46,008 nucleotides of DNA. It comes from Candidatus Gastranaerophilales bacterium (GTDB lineage: Bacteria; Cyanobacteriota; Vampirovibrionia; Gastranaerophilales; Gastranaerophilaceae). The notes beneath the pieces are model-generated. The model was not told where the DNA came from and did no database searches. It saw nothing but the letters and a program-made list of their open reading frames with translations. Both the position numbers and the translations under genes were made by a program. Location: the NCBI GenBank assembly GCA_944325945.1, contig CALVBW010000028.1, positions 1 to 46,008 of the forward strand, in the 5' to 3' direction. This document shows, one piece after another, positions 41,322 through 46,008 of this stretch. Positions within the stretch are counted from its first letter, which is position 1. The number at the start of each line of letters is the position of its first letter.

Positions 41322-41349
41322 TGTCATCCTGAACTTGTTTCAGGATCTC
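41322..41349 (-). repeat. Right inverted repeat flanking the GIY-YIG gene
   Basis: TGTCATCCTGAAC...CAGGATCTC is the exact reverse complement of 40993-41020 over 28 bp and begins 1 bp after the GIY-YIG stop codon. Confidence 0.93.
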
Positions 41350-41362
41350 TGGAGAAGTTAAA

Positions 41363-41953
41363 ATGAAATTACGGAATGAAAAAGAAATTATAGAAACACT
41401 TAAAAACGGCGGGGTAATAACCTATGTCACGGATACTGTCTGGGGGCTTGGCTGTTTGCCGGATAATGAAGACGCCGTCAAAAAGATTTATGAAATTAAA
41501 AAACGCGAGATGCAAAAACCTTTAATACTTATGTCAAATGAGGTTTATAATCTTTTGGACTATGTCGAGCCGCTGCCAAAGCTTGCATGCAAACTTATAA
41601 AAAAATATTTCCCCGGTGCCTTGACCCTCGTGGTTAAAAAAAGCAAAAATACTCCCGATTTTATAACCTCCGGCATGGGTACGGTAGGTATAAGAGTTCC
41701 TGATAATGAGGTTTTCAAAAGAATTTGCGAAATTATTCCCGGTCATGTTCTTGCAACAACGAGCGCAAACCTTTCACATCAGCCTTCCGCAAAAAGCTAT
41801 GAACAGGCTTTTGAAAATATGAACGGACTTGCGGATATCGTTATAGAAGATTACGGTTATAAATGCAAAGGTTTGGAATCCACTGTCTGCGGAGTTTTTG
41901 GTGATGATTTGAAAATTTTCAGGCAGGGTGAAATTTACATTTCGTTAGATTAG
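41363..41953 (+). CDS. tsaC: Threonylcarbamoyl-AMP synthase (TsaC/Sua5/YrdC family)
   Basis: This enzyme makes threonylcarbamoyl-AMP for the t6A37 modification of tRNAs reading ANN codons. The 196-residue single-domain YrdC protein has GGVITYVTDTVWGLGC, KIYEIKKREMQKPLILM (the K-R-Q-K-P substrate-binding set), GTVGIRVPDN, ATTSANLSHQPSA and ESTVCGV. There is no Sua5 C-terminal domain, so it is TsaC-type. GGAG lies 8 nt before the ATG, directly outside the right inverted repeat, so the GIY-YIG insertion sits between murJ and this gene. Confidence 0.93.
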   Translation: MKLRNEKEIIETLKNGGVITYVTDTVWGLGCLPDNEDAVKKIYEIKKREMQKPLILMSNEVYNLLDYVEPLPKLACKLIKKYFPGALTLVVKKSKNTPDFITSGMGTVGIRVPDNEVFKRICEIIPGHVLATTSANLSHQPSAKSYEQAFENMNGLADIVIEDYGYKCKGLESTVCGVFGDDLKIFRQGEIYISLD

Positions 41954-42014
41954 GCAATTTTTCCTCTTTAAAATTCTTTATATTATTATAGGGGATTAAT
42001 AAAAGGGGAAAATC

Positions 42015-42989
42015 TTGGCACCTATCGCTAAAATAGGCAGTATTATTTCAACAGCCATAAAATCATCAGGCTCAAGACTCGTTTACTCCACAGGCGGCTG
42101 TAGACCCACATTTTTTGATGCGTTTAAAGCCTTTAATTCAAAACCCCATATGGCAAAAAAATTGGCACTGCGTATTAATGAGGTTTCAAAGGATATAAAA
42201 CCACGTGCGGATGAAATTTTAAGACCTTTATGCGATGATTTGGGTGAATTCGGAAGCAGGATTAAAAAGGTTGATAAAATTACAGGTAAAATCCCGCGTG
42301 CAATGAAAGATTTGTCTTTTGATGATGCGGTTGAGTATATCGCAAACGGCAAAATTACAAATATTTTAGGTGACGGTTACGGGGCAAGGATTATAATTAA
42401 TGATCCGAAAGATGTGCCGGTATTGTTGCGGCGTCTGGCAGACGCTCATAAATCCGGCAAGCTGGAACTTACGCTGGTAGAAAATTACAGAGGCAACGGC
42501 ATAAATCCGTATATTAACGGTAACAATATGCGTATGTTGAATGAAATCGGAGCCGGAGAAAATATTACGTTGAATAAAATTAAAAATGCCGGCTATACAA
42601 GATCTAATATGGATATTTTTATCGACGGATTTAAAATCGAATTCCAGATAGGAGGAAAACGTACAACCCGTTTTGGCGAAGTTGAACATTATTTGCATGA
42701 TATGCGTTTGAACGGGACTCCGGATTTAAGCAAATTAAACGATGCCCAAAAAGAGTTATTCTACAAGATGCAAAAAGAATATACACTATTAAAACAGAAT
42801 AAAAAATTGGATAATTTTTATAACAAATATCTTACGCAGGTTTGGAAATGTTTTAAAGAAGCCGAAGAAAAGAGTCTTCTTTCCGTTGTTTTGCCTGAGC
42901 TGCCGCACGGAATTCCTAAAATTCTTTCTGTTGAAAATTTATTAAAATTGGAAAAAATAAATTGTAAAAAATTGTTGCAGAAGTGTTAA
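42015..42989 (+). CDS. RelA/SpoT-like nucleotidyltransferase-domain protein
   Basis: The 324-residue protein (TTG start, AGGGGA 5-6 nt upstream) has a central domain of about 80-235 matching RelA/SpoT synthetases: SRIKKVDKITGK (R82, K84, K92 in the R-x-K...K pattern; the usual Ser is Lys88), GDGYGARIIIND (D120 and R125 of D-x-x-G-x-R), NAGYTRSNMDIF (Y194), FKIEFQIGG (E209) and GEVEHYLHDM (E224-H225). Flanking regions are helical. The metal- and nucleotide-binding residues look intact, so it may synthesise (p)ppGpp/(p)ppApp or pyrophosphorylate tRNA as toxic small alarmone synthetases do. There is no HD hydrolase, TGS or ACT domain. It is followed within 25 bp by a small gene that could be its partner or antitoxin. 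Confidence 0.68.
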   Translation: MAPIAKIGSIISTAIKSSGSRLVYSTGGCRPTFFDAFKAFNSKPHMAKKLALRINEVSKDIKPRADEILRPLCDDLGEFGSRIKKVDKITGKIPRAMKDLSFDDAVEYIANGKITNILGDGYGARIIINDPKDVPVLLRRLADAHKSGKLELTLVENYRGNGINPYINGNNMRMLNEIGAGENITLNKIKNAGYTRSNMDIFIDGFKIEFQIGGKRTTRFGEVEHYLHDMRLNGTPDLSKLNDAQKELFYKMQKEYTLLKQNKKLDNFYNKYLTQVWKCFKEAEEKSLLSVVLPELPHGIPKILSVENLLKLEKINCKKLLQKC

Positions 42990-43012
42990 AAAAATTTATC
43001 AGGCATTTTAAA

Positions 43013-43387
43013 ATGCTTGGTATGATTATGAATGATATAAAATTACATAATATTAATAATATCAATATTATTAGAAAAGCTTGTGTTGAGCTTAGCAACA
43101 GGATTGGTAAAGATGTGAACCCAAGAGTGTCTTTTGATGTGGCGCATATCAACGGCAAAGCTTTTATGTCCGTACAAAATCTTTTGACAGAAAAGAATAA
43201 AGGTGTGTTTTTGAAATTAACCCGCGGTAATGATAACGCATCAATTCTTCTTGCAAAAGGAAAAGATCAAAAACTCAGAACTTTTGTGCAAAAATCTCCG
43301 AAAATTGTCAGCAAAAAAATTGACGAAATGACTCTTGTTTTAAAAAGAGCAGCAAGAGATGAAGCTAAAAGTCTTACGGATTTTTAA
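43013..43387 (+). CDS. Hypothetical protein downstream of RelA/SpoT-like gene
   Basis: No family is recognised. The protein of 124 residues (MLGMIMNDIKLHN start) is basic in its C-terminal half, with an apparent beta-alpha core (NPRVSFDVAHINGKAFMSVQNLL, GVFLKLTRGNDNASILLAKGK) and a helical tail. The start is uncertain: ATG at 43013, 43022 or 43028, or a GTG at 42983 that would overlap the upstream gene's stop. It follows the RelA/SpoT-like gene in what is probably a two-gene operon and ends 4 bp into the convergent mtnA. Size and position would suit an antitoxin, but no sequence evidence shows this. Confidence 0.62.
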   Translation: MLGMIMNDIKLHNINNINIIRKACVELSNRIGKDVNPRVSFDVAHINGKAFMSVQNLLTEKNKGVFLKLTRGNDNASILLAKGKDQKLRTFVQKSPKIVSKKIDEMTLVLKRAARDEAKSLTDF

Positions 43388-44436
43388 TTTTTAAAAGCTT
43401 CTGCAATTGATTTTTTGTAATCCGGTCTTAGAATTCCTTTTTCGGTAATTATGCCTGAAATAAGCTCATGCGGAGTTACGTCAAAGCCCGGGTTTATTAT
43501 ATTAACACCTTCTGCGCATATTGCTTTTCCGTTAATATGCGTAACTTCATCATGCGAACGTTCTTCAATCGGGATTTCGTCGCCTGATTTTATGTTGATG
43601 TCAATTGTAGAAAGCGGGGCTGCAATATAGAAAGGTATATTGTGGTATTTTGCAGCGATTGCTACTGTATAAGTCCCGATTTTATTTGCGGTGTCACCGT
43701 TTGCGGCAATTCTGTCCGCACCTACGACAACCATATCTATCATGCCTTTTTTCATGAAATATGAACACATGCCGTCTGTTATAAGGGTTGTCGGAATTCC
43801 GTCCATTGTAAGTTCAAGTGTGGTAATTCTTGCCCCCTGCTGGCGCGGACGTGTTTCATCCGCAAAAACTTGAATTGTCGGATCATTTGCAAATGCAGAA
43901 CGCACAACGCCAAGTGCAGTTCCGTAACCGACTGTTGCAAGAGCGCCTGCGTTGCAGTGGGTCAAAATCGTTGCGCCTTTTGGCACAACTTCCGCACCAT
44001 AATCGCCGATTTTTTTGTTGATTTCAATGTCTTCATTTTCAAGCTTTATTGCATTTTGTTTGAGTTCTTCAATTATGCCGTTTACGTCAGAGTTTGAATT
44101 TTTTATAACTTCTTTTTGTTTTTCAACCGCCCACATCAGATTCACGGCTGTCGGGCGGGAAGTTGCCATATAATCCGCTTTTTCAAGAAGTTTTTTTATA
44201 AATTCATCACGCGGCAGATTTTTTAATTCCTGAGCGTATAAAACAACCCCGTGTGCGCCTGCTATACCGATTGCCGGTGCGCCTCTGACAATCATTGTTT
44301 TTATTGCATCAAACATATCATCGCCGGTTTTTATATCAACATATTTGAATTCATATGGAAAAAGTGTCTGATCAACCATTCTGGAAAATGTGTCAACCCA
44401 TTCTATTGTTCTTATTTTTGATTTGAATTCTGTCAT
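43384..44436 (-). CDS. mtnA: S-methyl-5-thioribose-1-phosphate isomerase
   Basis: MtnA converts methylthioribose-1-phosphate to methylthioribulose-1-phosphate in methionine salvage. The 350-residue protein has IRTIEWVDTF, MIVRGAPAIGIAGAHGV, LTHCNAGALATVGYGTALGVVRSA (with the catalytic Cys), DETRPRQQGARITTLEL and VVVGADRIAANGDTANKIGTYTVAI (with the catalytic Asp). These separate it from eIF2B-type subunits. No mtnK or mtnB is nearby in the window. It is the downstream gene of a cluster with the membrane protein and ruvC. Confidence 0.95.
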   Translation of the reverse strand: MTEFKSKIRTIEWVDTFSRMVDQTLFPYEFKYVDIKTGDDMFDAIKTMIVRGAPAIGIAGAHGVVLYAQELKNLPRDEFIKKLLEKADYMATSRPTAVNLMWAVEKQKEVIKNSNSDVNGIIEELKQNAIKLENEDIEINKKIGDYGAEVVPKGATILTHCNAGALATVGYGTALGVVRSAFANDPTIQVFADETRPRQQGARITTLELTMDGIPTTLITDGMCSYFMKKGMIDMVVVGADRIAANGDTANKIGTYTVAIAAKYHNIPFYIAAPLSTIDINIKSGDEIPIEERSHDEVTHINGKAICAEGVNIINPGFDVTPHELISGIITEKGILRPDYKKSIAEAFKN

Positions 44437-44443
44437 TATCTCC

Positions 44444-44917
44444 TCACTTTAATTTAAAATGTTCTTCATCATCTTTTTTATTCAACAATTGGAAAAAATC
44501 TATTCCGTAAAATGTTAAAAATCCCGAAAAAGCGTTAATGGTTGCCGCCAAAACACCCATAAAGATTACAAGAACAATGATTAAGCCCAAACTTGCGTTA
44601 TTCAGCGCCATTGATACTCCGTAATTCGGGTAATACTGGAAAAATCTTGCAAGCACTATTATTATCGGGATATAAAATATTGAAAATCCTATAAATGAAA
44701 TAAAACCTATGATAGCGCCTAAAACTGCACTTTCCTGAACGGTTGTGATTTTGAGCATATCAAGTTTAGTCATAAATAAAATGACGGCGGTCGAAGATAG
44801 GCACATCAAAATCCAGAAAGCAATTTCGCCGATATAAGGAATAATTGTTATAACTCCCAGTGCAGCGCCTAAAAATATACTCAATAGACTAACCTGTTTC
44901 AAGATATTTTTGTTCAT
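44444..44917 (-). CDS. Hypothetical multi-pass membrane protein
   Basis: The 157-residue protein has about four membrane helices: roughly 10-45 (VSLLSIFLGAALGVITIIPYIGE and FWILMCLSSTAVILFMTK), 62-90 (SAVLGAIIGFISFIGFSIFYIPIIIV) and 105-140 (ASLGLIIVLVIFMGVLAATINAFSGF), with a charged C-terminus LLNKKDDEEHFKLK in the cytosol. No family is recognised. Its start codon overlaps the end of ruvC by 4 bp and mtnA follows within 7 bp, indicating an operon. Confidence 0.82.
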   Translation of the reverse strand: MNKNILKQVSLLSIFLGAALGVITIIPYIGEIAFWILMCLSSTAVILFMTKLDMLKITTVQESAVLGAIIGFISFIGFSIFYIPIIIVLARFFQYYPNYGVSMALNNASLGLIIVLVIFMGVLAATINAFSGFLTFYGIDFFQLLNKKDDEEHFKLK

Positions 44918-45384
44918 ATATTACTCCTTGTATGGCAGATTGCAATAGCAATTGAATCCACTGTGTCATCAAGCTTTGGCAATGTTTCAACGCCTAGCGC
45001 AAGTTTTACCATATGGTCAACTTCTTTTTTGTCGGCTCTGCCGTAGCCTGTCAAAACCTGTTTGACTTCCATAGGTGTATATTCAAAAATCGGAATTCCA
45101 AATTGCTCCAGAACGGTCAGGATTACTCCTCTTGCGTGTGATACCGGCATAACTGTTGTCTGGTTTTTGAAGTAGAATAATTTTTCAATAGCAGCTTCAT
45201 CAGGCTGATATTTTTCAACAATAGTTCTCATATCGTTGAAAATTTCCAATAATCTTTTGGATTCCCGATCGTCTTTGGATGTTTGAATTGAACCGGAATG
45301 GAGAAGTTTTACGTTTTCTCCGTCAAAATCCACAATGCTGTAGCCGACAATTGCCATCCCGGGATCTATACCTAAAATTTTCAT
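44914..45384 (-). CDS. ruvC: Crossover junction endodeoxyribonuclease RuvC
   Basis: RuvC resolves Holliday junctions together with RuvAB. The 156-residue protein has the four acidic catalytic residues: Asp in ILGIDPGMAIVGYS, Glu in AAIEKLFYFKN, and the two Asp residues in PKLDDTVDSIAIAICHT; the central Arg-Gly-Val motif HARGVIL and GYGRADKKEV are also typical. The ATG lies 6 nt after TATAAT (45396-45391) without a Shine-Dalgarno, so the message appears leaderless. Confidence 0.95.
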   Translation of the reverse strand: MKILGIDPGMAIVGYSIVDFDGENVKLLHSGSIQTSKDDRESKRLLEIFNDMRTIVEKYQPDEAAIEKLFYFKNQTTVMPVSHARGVILTVLEQFGIPIFEYTPMEVKQVLTGYGRADKKEVDHMVKLALGVETLPKLDDTVDSIAIAICHTRSNI

Positions 45385-45390
45385 ACCTTT

Positions 45391-45396
45391 ATTATA
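45391..45396 (-). promoter_or_regulatory. -10 box of a leaderless ruvC operon
   Basis: TATAAT is followed by AAAGGT (6 nt) and the ruvC ATG. The AGGT is too close to serve as a Shine-Dalgarno. No strong -35 is visible. Confidence 0.6.
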
Positions 45397-45432
45397 GCAT
45401 AGAAAAATTTTGTATATATTTTGGGGACAACA

Positions 45433-45471
45433 ATAAAAGCGGGAAGTTCATTTGAACTCCCCGCTTTTTGG
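45433..45471. terminator. Bidirectional Rho-independent terminator after dnaK
   Basis: A long stem AAAAGCGGG-AAGTTCA with the complementary TGAACT-CCCCGCTTTT lies between the dnaK stop codon and ruvC; T-runs occur on both strands. It ends dnaK on the minus strand. Confidence 0.85.
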
Positions 45472-45484
45472 TGTAAGAATTTAA

Positions 45485-46008
45485 TTATTCTTTAGTATAT
45501 TCAGCGTCGATTACGTCGTCGTCTGAACCTTTGTTTTCTTCTGTAGATGCGCTTTCGCTGTTAGCAGATTGAGCGGCATCTTCTTTTTGTACTGCTTCAT
45601 AGGCTTTTTGAGAAATTCCGAACATTGTCTGCTGCAATTCTTCTGACAATTTTTTCAATTCGTCAGTCGGTTTGTTTTCGTCAATAGCTTTTTGAAGAGC
45701 TTCTTTTTGTTCATTCAATTTGGTTTGATCGGCAGAATCAATTTTGCCTTCAAAATCTTTTACGATTCTTTCGGCGGAGCTGATTAAGCTTGCTGCATTA
45801 TTTTTAATTTCAGCTTCTTCTTTTTTCTTTTTATCTTCAGCAGCGTTGGCTTCTGCTTCTTTAACCATTTTGTCGATATCAGCTTCAGAAAGGTTAGAAG
45901 AATTTGTGATTGTGATTTTTTGTTCTTTGTTAGTAGCTTTATCTTTAGCTGAAACGTTTACGATACCGTTAGCATCAATATCGAATGTAACTTCAATTTG
46001 CGGCAAAC
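45485..46008 (-). CDS. dnaK: Chaperone DnaK, C-terminal part (5' end outside window)
   Basis: The frame is open to the right edge. The visible 174 residues start [32 protein letters not shown], the end of the substrate-binding beta domain, continue through the helical lid ([34 protein letters not shown]), and end with a disordered acidic tail and the signature [12 protein letters not shown]. The nucleotide-binding domain lies outside the window. grpE and dnaJ are in a separate operon about 21 kb away. Confidence 0.96.
   Translation of the reverse strand, partial: LPQIEVTFDIDANGIVNVSAKDKATNKEQKITITNSSNLSEADIDKMVKEAEANAAEDKKKKEEAEIKNNAASLISSAERIVKDFEGKIDSADQTKLNEQKEALQKAIDENKPTDELKKLSEELQQTMFGISQKAYEAVQKEDAAQSANSESASTEENKGSDDDVIDAEYTKE

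Noticed and set aside
42015-42989. Full-length bifunctional RelA/SpoT
   Set aside because: The protein is less than half the usual length and has no HD hydrolase, TGS or ACT domain; only the synthetase-like core is present.

Overview
The window is a low-GC bacterial chromosome segment with dense, mostly short operons. No tRNA, rRNA, IS transposase or CRISPR array is visible. Several traits together suggest an anaerobic, gut-type member of Candidatus Gastranaerophilales (Melainabacteria/Vampirovibrionia): at least four dispersed stand-alone prepilin-like genes with an almost invariant FTLAEVLITLGIIG start, an [FeFe]-hydrogenase maturase (HydF), FixC/FixX, diderm envelope genes (MurJ, a SpoIID-domain protein, a SurA/PrsA-like lipoprotein), and proteins with an N-terminal NFEGR-type tag. 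This taxonomic reading is inference; no rRNA is present to confirm it.

Layout. 1-4.8 kb: 3' end of a prepilin-like gene, rsmD, a fixC-fixX-RWYD operon, a second prepilin gene divergent from a small XRE regulator, and a secreted hypothetical. 4.9-10.4 kb: gatA, hydF, a third prepilin-like gene with a poly-G tract, a winged-helix gene and mnmE. 10.4-15.2 kb: two large TPR proteins (the second exported, with an apparent AUU start), an unreported 52-aa ORF and a small lipoprotein. 15.2-20.7 kb: tmRNA (ssrA), two large hypothetical proteins with internal hydrophobic-Cys segments, an XRE/zinc-ribbon protein, recA and its upstream coiled-coil gene. 20.8-24.8 kb (minus strand): rpmB and grpE-dnaJ-beta-propeller-O-methyltransferase. 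24.9-31.3 kb: a fourth prepilin-like gene with a poly-G tract, murA, a second RWYD gene and mfd. 31.3-36.5 kb: a PPIase lipoprotein, glyA, an MpaA-like M14 peptidase, a hypothetical and cysS. 36.5-42 kb: a fifth prepilin gene divergent from an XRE regulator, a SpoIID-domain gene, murJ, a GIY-YIG gene bracketed by perfect inverted repeats, and tsaC. 42-46 kb: a RelA/SpoT-like nucleotidyltransferase with a small partner, mtnA, a membrane protein, ruvC and the 3' end of dnaK.

The most unusual signals are linked. Two prepilin-like genes have a good promoter, Shine-Dalgarno and ATG followed by a G9 or G10 run. As assembled the run puts the start out of frame with a long stop-free frame leading into the prepilin, and a one-base change would join them, which is the architecture of slipped-strand phase variation. 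The upstream coding in both cases is built partly from 27-bp REP-like palindromes. The same palindrome, in perfect inverted orientation, flanks a GIY-YIG nuclease gene and supplies the stop codon of murJ. A second palindrome type is inserted in frame inside mfd. Many housekeeping genes also look leaderless, with a -10 box exactly 6-7 nt before the ATG.
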